From: Roseimicrobium gellanilyticum
GTDB taxonomy: Bacteria > Verrucomicrobiota > Verrucomicrobiia > Verrucomicrobiales > Verrucomicrobiaceae
DNA: 64,000 bases
Assembly (NCBI RefSeq): GCF_003315205.1
Contig: NZ_QNRR01000001.1
Location: forward strand, 1,116,001 to 1,180,000
Direction of reading: 5' to 3'
The position numbers and the translations under genes are program-made. Below the pieces are notes generated by a model. The model made no database searches and was not told the DNA's origin. It saw only the letters and a program-made list of their open reading frames with translations. Positions 9,065 to 17,418 of this stretch are shown here, in pieces (position 1 is the first letter of the stretch; each line of letters starts with the position of its first letter).

Positions 9065-10552
9065 ATGATTCATAGCGTCAAAGGCAAAGAGCGGTGGAAT
9101 GCCACCCGCAATCATTTCATCCTGGACGCCGCGATCGTCTTTGCTGGGATGGTGGCTGCGTCTGCGGTGCGCTTCCAGGACTTCACACCTCCGGTGGTGT
9201 TGCGTTACCTGCCCATCCTGCTCATTGCCTCGATTGCAGTGCCCGCCATTCTATATGGTGCAGGATTGTACTCGGTGCGTGCCGTGCACCTGAAGAAGCG
9301 GCACCGCTATTTCCTGCTGGGACTCTGCTATCTCGCCGGTGTGGTGGTGATGCTGACGTTTGGTTCGCTTGATTTCAGTTCGCGGGTAGGACGCGGGGTG
9401 CTGGCCATCAGCTTCCCGATCACGTTTGCGTTGCTCATGGCCCACCACGCCTTCCTGGCGAGGTTGACGTTGGGCTATCGCGAGAGGGTGGCGGTGCTGG
9501 TCACTGGTAAGCAGGACTATGAAAGCTGGCAACAACTGCAGCTGCTTCGCGGCAGCGCAGCGCAACTGATCGGCATCATCGACGTCCGCAGCCCACAGGA
9601 ACGGCGTGACCATCCTCTGGAGAGCAACCTTCTGGGAGCCCGGGATGATCTCATGACGGTGGTGGAGGACAACAACATCGACACGGTCCTCTGTTCCGGC
9701 CGCCACCTGAAGGATGCGCATCTGGTTTCAAAACTCAGAGAGGTGTGTTTCGGCGGCGTGCGCCTGTGTCGCATCGTGGATTTCTTTGAGGAGAACTATC
9801 ACACGGTGCCCGTGTGGCTCATCGATCTGGATTGGTTGCTGAGTGCCAGTTCTCTGCCTCACCGCGGTTACGTGCGGAAGTGGAAGCGCCTCTTTGATAT
9901 CGCTGCCTCCGCGATCGTTGGCCTGTTTCTCTTTCCGTTTCTCCTTGTGGCGATGGCCTGGGTTCGCATTGTCTCGCCTGAGGGGCCGGTGTTCTTCAGG
10001 CAGATTCGCTGTGGCCGTTTGGGACGCAAGTTCGAGGTGTTGAAGCTGCGGACCATGAGAGTGGACGCGGAGTCCGATGGACCGAAGTGGGCCTCGAAGA
10101 ACGATCCGCGTGTGTTTCTGGGGGGTGGGTTTCTGCGCAAGTTCCGCATCGATGAAATTCCGCAGCTTTGGAACATCCTCCGCGGCGACATGAGCTTTGT
10201 CGGTCCTCGTCCGGAGCGTCCGGACTTCATTGAACAACTCTCGACTGAGATCCCCTATTTCAGGGAACGCCTTCTGGTGGCCCCCGGGCTCACGGGCTGG
10301 GCACAGGTGAACTACCCGTATGGAGCCACGACGCAGGATGCACGGCGCAAGCTGGAGTACGATCTCTACTACATGAAGCACATGACGCTGACGCTCGACA
10401 TGTTCGTGCTGTTGGACACGGTGCGGATTGTGCTCACTGGAGGAGTCTCCCAGCGTGCTCTGGACGATGCCGCTTCCCGTGAAGCGTTTGTGAGCCGTCC
10501 TGAAGCGGATAATGAGGAAGCGCAAGAGCAACTGGCTCCGAGTGTGGTATGA
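9065..10552 (+). CDS. Polyprenyl-phosphate sugar-1-phosphate transferase (WbaP/WcaJ type)
   Basis: A 495-aa membrane protein that starts glycan synthesis by moving a sugar-1-phosphate from a UDP-sugar to undecaprenyl phosphate. Four hydrophobic helices occupy about the first 130 residues, a Rossmann-like middle domain follows, then one helix (KRLFDIAASAIVGLFLFPFL) and the catalytic bacterial sugar transferase domain with KLRTMRVDAE, RKFRIDEIPQLWNIL, MSFVGPRPERP and APGLTGWAQVNYPYG. Length and layout match the long PNPT/PGT enzymes of exopolysaccharide clusters. It overlaps the next gene by four bases (ATGA). Its presence beside an ABC exporter shows that the lipid carrier for the locus is undecaprenyl-based. 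Confidence 0.95.
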   Translation: MIHSVKGKERWNATRNHFILDAAIVFAGMVAASAVRFQDFTPPVVLRYLPILLIASIAVPAILYGAGLYSVRAVHLKKRHRYFLLGLCYLAGVVVMLTFGSLDFSSRVGRGVLAISFPITFALLMAHHAFLARLTLGYRERVAVLVTGKQDYESWQQLQLLRGSAAQLIGIIDVRSPQERRDHPLESNLLGARDDLMTVVEDNNIDTVLCSGRHLKDAHLVSKLREVCFGGVRLCRIVDFFEENYHTVPVWLIDLDWLLSASSLPHRGYVRKWKRLFDIAASAIVGLFLFPFLLVAMAWVRIVSPEGPVFFRQIRCGRLGRKFEVLKLRTMRVDAESDGPKWASKNDPRVFLGGGFLRKFRIDEIPQLWNILRGDMSFVGPRPERPDFIEQLSTEIPYFRERLLVAPGLTGWAQVNYPYGATTQDARRKLEYDLYYMKHMTLTLDMFVLLDTVRIVLTGGVSQRALDDAASREAFVSRPEADNEEAQEQLAPSVV

Positions 10553-11370
10553 CTGCGGCCATGGATTCATCGGAGGCTCGCCGCCATCATTTTGAAGTTG
10601 AGAAGGAGCTCGCGACCCGGCTACGCAACAGCACCCGGGAGGAGCGGAAGGGTCTGGCTGCCGAGCTGTACTCCGAACTTTATCGCCGGGTTCCCAACCA
10701 TCCCCGTGTGGCGCGTTCCAAGGAAAAGGACGCTGAGGAGCGTTCCATTGCCGCGCAGTTGAGGCTGGTGCGTCACGCGCTTGCTCCAGAAGTTCGTTTT
10801 CTCGAATTTGGTGCCGGCACGGGCACGTTCTCCAAACATGTCGCGCCGAAGGTGAAGGAGGCGATTGCCCTCGAAGTCTGCGCGCAGGGGAGTGCCGCCG
10901 ACAAGGCCCCGGCAAACTACCGCATGCAGATGCATGACGGATTGGTGATCCCCCTTCCGGATGGCGGCATTGATGTGGCCTTCAGCTATCAGGTGCTGGA
11001 GCATCTCCACCCGGATGATGTTGAGTTACACTTCCAGGAGATTGCTCGCGTGTTGAAGCCCGGCGGGACTTACATTCTCAGTACCCCGCACGCGCTCTCC
11101 GGTCCCCATGATGTGTCGCGCTATTTCAGTGAGAAGCTTGAGACCTTTCATTTGAAGGAGTGGACCTACGGCGAGATGGCTCCGCTGATGCGCCGTTGCG
11201 GATTTACCCGTATCCAGCCATTCTTGAGGGGCAAGACAGGCCCGGCATACCGCCTGCTTCTTCCGGGATTCAGGGTCATTGAGCGAGCATTGTGCATGAT
11301 GCCAGCCTCCCTGCGGACCCGTGTTGCCAGAAAGTTCCTGAACAATGTAGTTGTATGTGCTTTCAAGTGA
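10549..11370 (+). CDS. Class I SAM-dependent methyltransferase
   Basis: A 273-aa protein with motif I FLEFGAGTGTFSKH, a post-II acidic segment ALEVC, then DVAFSYQVLEHLHPDD and ARVLKPGGTYILSTPH, a Methyltransf_11-like core. The start overlaps the sugar transferase stop (ATGA), so the two are translationally coupled. The family methylates small molecules, sugars or lipids; here the setting suggests a glycan or lipid-linked intermediate. It is not closely similar to the methyltransferase at 6926-7747 outside the motifs. About 60 bases follow before the ligase-like gene. Confidence 0.85.
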   Translation: MTAAMDSSEARRHHFEVEKELATRLRNSTREERKGLAAELYSELYRRVPNHPRVARSKEKDAEERSIAAQLRLVRHALAPEVRFLEFGAGTGTFSKHVAPKVKEAIALEVCAQGSAADKAPANYRMQMHDGLVIPLPDGGIDVAFSYQVLEHLHPDDVELHFQEIARVLKPGGTYILSTPHALSGPHDVSRYFSEKLETFHLKEWTYGEMAPLMRRCGFTRIQPFLRGKTGPAYRLLLPGFRVIERALCMMPASLRTRVARKFLNNVVVCAFK

Positions 11371-11429
11371 CGGATGGGACTGGCCGCAGTCGGCTCGCTG
11401 GGCGAGGCCGGCGTCTCCGTTGATTTCGC

Positions 11430-12914
11430 ATGGACTTTTTTGCCATAGTATTGGTTCTCCTGATTTACTTCATCAGGCCCCAAGACTGGATGCCTGGGAT
11501 TATAGGCATGGGCATCGTGACGCCGGTCATGATCCTGGCCATGGCAACCATGGTGGTTCGAGCCAGGAACTTGAACCGGCCCCTGAAGTTCATCGTGACT
11601 CCGCAGGACTGGGCCATGCTGGCCTACTACGCGTTTATCGTGTGGACCTCTCCGGATCCCACCGGAGCTCTCAAAGGTGCATTCCCCCTCTTTGCCTTCT
11701 ATTTCGTCACGGTGCAGGCTCTGGATACACCGGGGCGGTTGCACAAGTACATGAAATACTGGCTGGCGGCGCTGGTGGTCCTTGCAGCCTTTGGTGTGGG
11801 CAGCCTTTATGGATGGGACATTACCGGTGCTGCCGGCATGACGGCGGCAAACAAGGGCCGCCTCGCGATCGGCACCTGGATGCACAACAACCCCAATGCG
11901 CTTGGGCATTCTGTCATCCTGGTCTTGCCGATGTCCTATTTCCTGTTCTTCTGGCGAAGCTCCATGACGAACCGGCTGATTGCCTCTGGGCTTTCCTCAC
12001 TGGCATTTCACTGCGTCATGAAGACCGAGTCGAAGGGGGCGTTCCTGGCGGGATTCATCGTCTTCGTGCTGGCTTACGCTTTCGGGCGCTCCAAGATTTT
12101 TCAGATCCTTCTGGTGTCCGCCGCTGTGGCTGGCAGTGGTGCGGTGCTCAGCATCATGCCGCGCATGGCGGAAATGGGGAGCCTCAAGTCGGATGAAGGG
12201 GTCCAGGGCCGCTTGCTGGCTTGGGAAATTGCCCGTACCGCCAGCCGCCAGCATCTCTTCTCCGGACAAGGGTGGAAGACCTTCAAGGCGACCATTCGCT
12301 GGGAAAAGATGTCGATTCCGAAAGCGACCCACAGTTCCTATGTGCAGGTGGGCGCGGAGCTGGGGAGGGGGGGCATCTTTCTCTACATGGGACTGATCTG
12401 GCTTGGATTGAAGTCCTTGATCCGATGCAAAGCCCTCGATGAAGAAGGTGAACGATGTCGCAAGTGTCTCTTTGGCCTGGTGGTGGCGTACGCCATCTCC
12501 AACTGGATGATCGACCGTGCCTATCATACGGAGTTCTTCTTTTTCATGGCGGGGACGAGCGCCTTCCACCGTCTCTATCTGCTGCGGAAACCAGAGGAGG
12601 TTGAGGAAGTGAAGACGGTGGACCAAAGCCTGAGGCCGCCGGTACGTGCTTTGCAGCCGCCCATCCGGCTCATTCCTGAGTTTTTGCCTCCGGCAGTAGC
12701 CGTGTCAGGCCCGGCTTTTCCACGCATGGCTGTCAGTGGCTGGGCCATGGGGCACGATCCGACTGTCAAAAGGGGGGCGGAACCGGTCGAGAGTGGTCCT
12801 CGTCTGCCCAGATGGGTGCTCCGGCCCACCATCGTGGACGCGCTCGTCGCCGCCTCAGGCACCTGGGCCGTTTTTGCGTTCTGGGACTACATTCTCAAGA
12901 CCATGCTCTATTGA
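11430..12914 (+). CDS. O-antigen ligase / O-glycosylation ligase-like membrane protein
   Basis: A 494-aa polytopic protein with about ten hydrophobic helices and a large central soluble loop (about residues 240-300), the layout of the Wzy/WaaL/PglL ligase superfamily. The N-terminus LIYFIRPQDWMPGIIGMGI resembles the exosortase-associated O-glycosylation ligase branch, in which an F-x-R-P-x-x-W opening is common. Known function of the superfamily: transfer of a lipid-linked glycan to lipid A core, protein or a growing chain at the periplasmic face. The C-terminus has a Pro-rich cytoplasmic or periplasmic segment and one last helix (DALVAASGTWAVFAFWDYIL). It is the last gene of the rightward run and converges with the TPR gene after 64 bases. 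Which acceptor it uses is unknown. Confidence 0.8.
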   Translation: MDFFAIVLVLLIYFIRPQDWMPGIIGMGIVTPVMILAMATMVVRARNLNRPLKFIVTPQDWAMLAYYAFIVWTSPDPTGALKGAFPLFAFYFVTVQALDTPGRLHKYMKYWLAALVVLAAFGVGSLYGWDITGAAGMTAANKGRLAIGTWMHNNPNALGHSVILVLPMSYFLFFWRSSMTNRLIASGLSSLAFHCVMKTESKGAFLAGFIVFVLAYAFGRSKIFQILLVSAAVAGSGAVLSIMPRMAEMGSLKSDEGVQGRLLAWEIARTASRQHLFSGQGWKTFKATIRWEKMSIPKATHSSYVQVGAELGRGGIFLYMGLIWLGLKSLIRCKALDEEGERCRKCLFGLVVAYAISNWMIDRAYHTEFFFFMAGTSAFHRLYLLRKPEEVEEVKTVDQSLRPPVRALQPPIRLIPEFLPPAVAVSGPAFPRMAVSGWAMGHDPTVKRGAEPVESGPRLPRWVLRPTIVDALVAASGTWAVFAFWDYILKTMLY

Positions 12915-12978
12915 AAGAGCGGGTCGTGTGGCATTGGTGCAGAGGCTTGTGCTCAGGCGTGAACTGCTCCAGAATATG

Positions 12979-15777
12979 TCAGGGGGTTCGTGAGGTTGCT
13001 GCGAGATCGTCGACCGTTTCACCAGACTCGATCTGGCGCATGCGCATGGCGGTTTCTTCTTCGGAGATGCTCAGGCGTCGCAGGTTCGCGCTGTAGTTCT
13101 GTCTCGCCGTGTTGATGAGGGAAGGAGTTCCGGTTGCTTCCTTCGGCGCCTTCGCCACCAGTTTCAAGGCTCGCCTGTACAGTGGCTCCGCCTCAGCATG
13201 ACGTGATTCAAGGAACAACACACCCGCCAGGTCGCTGAGGTCATTCGCCAGGTCTACCCGGTCAGGTCCCCACAGCTTTTCCCGTACGGTCAGCAGATCG
13301 CGGAACATGTATTCCGCATCGTCGTAGTGCTTGGTGTCGCGCAGCATGCAGGCGAGGTTGTCCATCGCCACCAGTGTCTGGGGGTGTTCATGCCCGAGGA
13401 TTCTGCGGGCCATGGTGTAGGCGCGCCGGTAGGCCTCGAGCGCCTTCGGCTTGTCTCCGAGGTCCCGCAGCACAGCGGCCTGGTTCCGCACGTCATGGAA
13501 TACACTGATGTGGTCGGAGCCCAGGTGTGTCTCCGCGATGATCTGGGCATTGGCATAGAGGGTGGCAGCCTCTTCAAGCTTTCCGGAGACGGCCAGGCAG
13601 AAGGCGAGGTCACGGGAGCATTGCGCCACCTCCATGTGATCTGGGCCGTAGAGTTTGGTGGCGGATGCCAGGGCCCGGCGTGCAAAAGGTTCCGCCTCCG
13701 TGAAGCGTCGTGCCTCCGCCAGTTGAAGGGATAGCTGGCGCAGGCTGGTTACGGTCTCGGAATGCTCCTTGCCGAAATGCACTTCCGCGAGACCGAGCGC
13801 TTGCAGATAGTAGGCGATCGACTCATCGCGGCGGCCGGAGTTCCTCAGCAGCCCGGCGAGGTTCCGCAGGTCTCGCAGGAGATTGGGGTGGCTCCTGCCA
13901 AAGAGGGCCTCGTCCGTCTTCATGGCGGTCCGGAACATTAGCTCCGCTTCATCGCCTTGCGGTCCGTCCTGGAGCAATCCCGCGAGATTGTTGAGGGCGC
14001 TTGCAGTGTCCGCATGCGCCGGGCCGAACTGCTTCTCCATGATCGCAAGTGCCCTGCGCTGCAACTCCACGGCACGGGGATGGTCTTGCGATGCCAGGAG
14101 CAGGGCCAGGTTGGTCAGGTCGCGGGCCACTCTCGGGTGGTCAGGTCCGAATTTGCGCTCGTCTATGGAGAGGGCTTTTTCTCCCAGAAGGATGGCTTCG
14201 CTCTGTCGACCAGCACCTGCCACGAGGCGTGCAAGGCTCCCGAGGATCCGGGCGATTTCGGGAGCGTCTTTTCCCTGGAGCTTTTCATGCATGGCGATGG
14301 CCCGGCACAGGGTCGTCTCAGCTTCCGGAGCCCTGCCAGACAACCTGAGGACTTCGCCCAGGTTTGCCACGGCGATGGCCACCTCCGGGTGCTCGGGGCC
14401 CAAGCGCTTCTCAAGAATCTGGCACGACTGCGCCAGCAGGGATTCCGCCTCCTCCGCCTTGTCCATCGCCGCGTGGAGCGGGGCGAGGGCGGTCATGGCC
14501 CATGCCAGCTCAGGAGCATCCGGTGGGAGGTGGGAGTTTCTGAGTTTGAGCGCCGTGTTGAAGGAGGGGAGGGCTTCGTTCCATCGACCGAGCTGCATCA
14601 GAGCCAGCCCCTCAGCGAGCACCAGGTCACTCCATATCAGAGGCTGGCCTTCCACGCTGGTATGGGCAAAGGCGTGGCGGTAAGAATCGAGCGCTCCATG
14701 AAACTTGAGCTGCTGCAGGCGGCAGTGTCCCTGTAGGAACCAGCCGCTCAATGCCAGAGCGTGATTGGGAGATGAGGAACTCTCCGCCGCTGCCGCGACC
14801 CGGCCTGCCTCCTCCGCGGCAGTCTCATAGTCCGCCAGGAAGTAGACAGCGAGAGCTTTGTCAAGAGGCGTGGCGGTGGTGGAGGTCCGGGTGGAGCGTG
14901 CCCATCCTTCGATGCTGGCCTGCAAAGCGCCGGGCTCCTTTCCGTAGCGTGCTGCTACAGACGCGATGGCCAGTTCCTGCTTGGTTCGTGAATCATACTG
15001 TTCTCGCGCTGTTCCTTGCTGGGGAGTGATTTGAGCCACCTCTCTCGCCAGGCGCGTGGTCTCGAGAGCGCCCAAAACCACCCGCTCCTGTTCTGCGGCG
15101 ATCTCATCCGGGGAGAGACCAGCCAACAGGGCTCCAGGCGGATGGATGAGCACCTGTGGGGAGCCGTCGCGCCAGGTGTTCCAGAAATACATGCCCGAGG
15201 AAGCGACCAAGGCCAGCAGCGGCAGCCTCATGAACCACACCGCACTTCGGGAGCGGCGTGGTGATGGTGCTTTTGAAGAGGTGGCCTGCCCTTTCTGAAG
15301 TAGATCGTGGGCCAGAGTGTAGAGGCGCTGGTCCAGTTGGGCCGCGGTTTCCACGTGGTCGCTGGCCCGCATCTGATTGATCAGAAATTGCCGGTGTTCC
15401 TCCTGAAGGAGCTGTTCCTCGACAGGCTCGGGAGAGTGGGCGTCAAAAGGGAAAACACCCGGGAGCACAAACGGGTACGTGGGTATCCGGAGATCGCGGG
15501 CCAGATGGTACTCCATCTGGGCGTGGGAACGCCGGGGAGCTCCCGGGGGCCTTCCTGAAGGTTCAGAGCCGTGGCAAAGACCGGCAAAGTGGACCACGGC
15601 CGAGCAGTTGCGCAGTTCCTGGCGGAGGCTTTTGCGAATCTGGCTCCAATCTTTGGAGCGGACGGCCTCCAGCGTGATCACCTGCAATCCCGAGCTGGTC
15701 AGGATCTTTTCCGCCCGGGCACGGTGGGTGCGCAAATCCGTAGGCGCTGCGCTGAGATAAATGACAGGGACTCCCAT
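12979..15777 (-). CDS. TIR/DUF4062-like domain, membrane helix and long TPR array
   Basis: A 932-aa protein. Residues 1-110 form an alpha/beta domain (VIYLSAAPTDLRTHRARAEK, then an HAQMEYHLARDLRIPTYPFV segment) resembling DUF4062/TIR-type domains that often start NLR-like or signalling proteins. Residues 179-200 are a single hydrophobic helix. From about 315 to 915 there are many kinesin-light-chain-like TPRs of about 42 residues, recognisable by repeated GPDHPxVA, ALNNLAGLL and YLQALGLAE-type motifs. Topology is probably an N-terminal cytoplasmic sensor and an extracytoplasmic TPR scaffold, or the reverse. No NTPase module is present, unlike STAND proteins. Monocistronic, convergent with the ligase gene. 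Function not known. Confidence 0.8.
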   Translation of the reverse strand: MGVPVIYLSAAPTDLRTHRARAEKILTSSGLQVITLEAVRSKDWSQIRKSLRQELRNCSAVVHFAGLCHGSEPSGRPPGAPRRSHAQMEYHLARDLRIPTYPFVLPGVFPFDAHSPEPVEEQLLQEEHRQFLINQMRASDHVETAAQLDQRLYTLAHDLLQKGQATSSKAPSPRRSRSAVWFMRLPLLALVASSGMYFWNTWRDGSPQVLIHPPGALLAGLSPDEIAAEQERVVLGALETTRLAREVAQITPQQGTAREQYDSRTKQELAIASVAARYGKEPGALQASIEGWARSTRTSTTATPLDKALAVYFLADYETAAEEAGRVAAAAESSSSPNHALALSGWFLQGHCRLQQLKFHGALDSYRHAFAHTSVEGQPLIWSDLVLAEGLALMQLGRWNEALPSFNTALKLRNSHLPPDAPELAWAMTALAPLHAAMDKAEEAESLLAQSCQILEKRLGPEHPEVAIAVANLGEVLRLSGRAPEAETTLCRAIAMHEKLQGKDAPEIARILGSLARLVAGAGRQSEAILLGEKALSIDERKFGPDHPRVARDLTNLALLLASQDHPRAVELQRRALAIMEKQFGPAHADTASALNNLAGLLQDGPQGDEAELMFRTAMKTDEALFGRSHPNLLRDLRNLAGLLRNSGRRDESIAYYLQALGLAEVHFGKEHSETVTSLRQLSLQLAEARRFTEAEPFARRALASATKLYGPDHMEVAQCSRDLAFCLAVSGKLEEAATLYANAQIIAETHLGSDHISVFHDVRNQAAVLRDLGDKPKALEAYRRAYTMARRILGHEHPQTLVAMDNLACMLRDTKHYDDAEYMFRDLLTVREKLWGPDRVDLANDLSDLAGVLFLESRHAEAEPLYRRALKLVAKAPKEATGTPSLINTARQNYSANLRRLSISEEETAMRMRQIESGETVDDLAATSRTP

Positions 15778-15902
15778 TTGATGGACGCTTCACGGTCCAA
15801 TCGCACACCCTTTGCCGACCAGGCCATAGGTAGATGCGGAGGGCATGATGGAAGTTTTTTGTGACATGCGCAAGGGTTCTTCGACCCGTTGTAAGCAAGC
15901 TT

Positions 15903-16370
15903 TTACCAATTCTTGATATCGTCCTCGGTATCCTCAATGCCATCAGCGCCCAAGGAGTAGAGATCGTAGCTATCCTTCTTGTGCACGCCGGGGAAACGGT
16001 AACGGAAGCGGCGCCCCCAGGGGTCCTTGAGCTTCTCCGTCACCTCTTCGGGCTCGCCTATCTCCTCTTTGTCCTCATCCTTATGTCTTCGTAGGACCAC
16101 GGAGCCCAGACCGCCATCTTTTTCAGAGGGGTACTTGCCATTCGAACGTCTGGCGAGCCAGAGGCTGAACTTCAGTTCCTCCAACTGGGCTTTTGCCTGC
16201 CAGTCCTTCTGGTAGCTCTCCTTGCCGCCGGTGTGCTGGGCTGCCTGCCTGTTCATGAAAACCCAGGCGATGGCGGTCATCACCAAGACTGGGACAGACA
16301 GCCATCCCAGCAACCGGACCCACCAGGGCCATCTCTTCTTTTTGGCTCCGGGCTGGACGGGATGGCTCAT
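15903..16370 (-). CDS. GspG-like (type II secretion pseudopilin C-domain) membrane protein
   Basis: A 155-aa protein with one hydrophobic helix at about residues 20-40, then a soluble domain ending in DPWGRRFRYRFPG and YDLYSLGADGIEDTEDDI. That end closely follows the C-terminus of GspG major pseudopilins, where it carries a calcium site. Unlike true pseudopilins, the N-terminus (SHPVQPGAKKKRWPWWVRLL) lacks the G-F-T-L-I-E prepilin peptidase motif, so it is probably a membrane-anchored relative and not an assembled pilin. Such stand-alone proteins are common in PVC bacteria. It is divergent from the T4SS locus (224-base gap) and about 125 bases downstream of the TPR gene. Role unknown. Confidence 0.7.
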   Translation of the reverse strand: MSHPVQPGAKKKRWPWWVRLLGWLSVPVLVMTAIAWVFMNRQAAQHTGGKESYQKDWQAKAQLEELKFSLWLARRSNGKYPSEKDGGLGSVVLRRHKDEDKEEIGEPEEVTEKLKDPWGRRFRYRFPGVHKKDSYDLYSLGADGIEDTEDDIKNW

Positions 16371-16390
16371 GTGAACGGCTTTTCAGTAAT

Positions 16391-16420
16391 GGGGAGAGGG
16401 GGGGGCTGGGCGTGCCGGGG
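16391..16420 (+). other. G-quadruplex-type motif in divergent intergenic region
   Basis: Four G-runs (4, 8, 3 and 4 G) separated by AGA, CT and CGTGCC lie 20-50 bases in front of the GspG-like start and about 175 bases upstream of the first T4SS gene. The eight-G run is confirmed by consistency with the overlapping reverse translation. The rest of 16421-16594 shows no convincing -35/-10 pair, although the T4SS promoter must lie here or further upstream. Confidence 0.4.
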
Positions 16421-16594
16421 TGGATAAAACGAAGATTAGGTACAGGAAGCTATGAATCCAAAAAAATTCTCGTGTATTTTCGTAACTCAACGTGCTCCAT
16501 TCCGAAATCTTCGTTGCGGGCGAGAATTTGCAATCCGCCCCTCCCCAACGAAAAGTCGCAATCGAGAAAACGAACAACCTGAAATCCCATATCC

Positions 16595-16924
16595 ATGTCA
16601 ACCACCCTTGCAGCCACCCTTGCAGTCCAGGCAACCAACCTTTCCCAGATCGGCGTCAAGCTGATGGCCGTCACGGCTCCCTTCCTTGCGCAGGGTGACC
16701 TGAAGGACCAGATGTCTGGTGCCCTCGGCATTCTGAACCTCGTCGGCCTGGTACTGGCCTTCGGCGGTCTTCTCTTTGCCGCGGTGATGTTCATGATGGG
16801 ACAGACCGAGCGCATGATTTACGGACTGGTCGGTGCCCTGATCGGCGGCCTCGCGTTCCTCATCGTGAAAGCCATGTTCGGCAGTTCCGATGCCAACGTG
16901 AACGACCTCGAACTCGGGTCCTAA
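16595..16924 (+). CDS. VirB2-like T4SS pilin candidate
   Basis: A 109-aa protein with two hydrophobic helices (about 46-66, ILNLVGLVLAFGGLLFAAVM, and 75-95, IYGLVGALIGGLAFLIVKAM) joined by a short polar loop MGQTER. This is the hairpin layout of VirB2/TrbC pilins. The N-terminal 35 residues, ending TAPFLAQG, could be a long signal removed near AQG. It is the first gene of the T4SS run, as virB2 usually is when virB1 is absent, and is followed by a strong hairpin at 16944-16984. Assignment rests on topology and gene order; sequence identity to known pilins is not obvious. Confidence 0.7.
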   Translation: MSTTLAATLAVQATNLSQIGVKLMAVTAPFLAQGDLKDQMSGALGILNLVGLVLAFGGLLFAAVMFMMGQTERMIYGLVGALIGGLAFLIVKAMFGSSDANVNDLELGS

Positions 16925-16943
16925 TCGGTTCCAGGGTGGTTCG

Positions 16944-16984
16944 CCAGCCAGAGTCCGCGTCATTCATGGCGTGGACTCTGCTGG
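16944..16984 (+). promoter_or_regulatory. Intercistronic hairpin after the pilin gene
   Basis: CCAGCCAGAGTCCGCG pairs with CGTGGACTCTGCTGG across a ten-base loop, with a single bulge and one mismatch. It starts 20 bases after the pilin stop and ends 38 bases before the VirB3-like start. There is no T-run, so an RNA-stabilising or processing hairpin, or a leaky attenuator, is more likely than a full terminator. Confidence 0.6.
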
Positions 16985-17022
16985 AAGGTGTCCGCTAGTC
17001 ACTGCAGTTTGTCCTGAGTCGC

Positions 17023-17418
17023 ATGGAAGAAGAGGCCAAGGTCCGCTATTACGAAACGAACGAGGGCCGGGAGGTCAGTCAGGGTTTCGCCGGCTTTCAG
17101 GGGAACAATGTTCTCCTGCTGCTCGGTGCTGTCGGGCTCTCGCTGATTCTTTCCCAAGGCGTGGACAACCTCGGTTACCCCATGGTGGTGAATATCATCA
17201 TCATGAGTCTCCCTGTGGTGGTCGTCTCCGCCTACGTTTTTGGCTTGAAGCAGGGCAAGCCCGTCTCCTATGATATTGAACTGGCCGAGTGGCTCATCAT
17301 CAAGCTCACCGGTCTGAATTACTTTTCTCCCAAACAGGTGGAGCAAATGAAGCTCCCCTGGCTGGAAAACATCAAAGCGCCGACCAGGAAGACCAGCAGC
17401 GATGGCAAAGATAGTTGA
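17023..17418 (+). CDS. VirB3-like small T4SS membrane protein
   Basis: A 131-aa protein with two adjacent hydrophobic helices (NNVLLLLGAVGLSLILSQG and YPMVVNIIIMSLPVVVVSAY, about residues 28-70) and a polar C-terminal tail ending in Lys/Arg/Ser. VirB3 proteins have this form and are encoded directly before virB4, as here; the two genes overlap by 17 bases. Known role of VirB3: an inner-membrane partner of the VirB4 ATPase. No detailed sequence match is claimed. In some systems VirB3 and VirB4 are fused; here they are separate but tightly coupled. Confidence 0.65.
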   Translation: MEEEAKVRYYETNEGREVSQGFAGFQGNNVLLLLGAVGLSLILSQGVDNLGYPMVVNIIIMSLPVVVVSAYVFGLKQGKPVSYDIELAEWLIIKLTGLNYFSPKQVEQMKLPWLENIKAPTRKTSSDGKDS

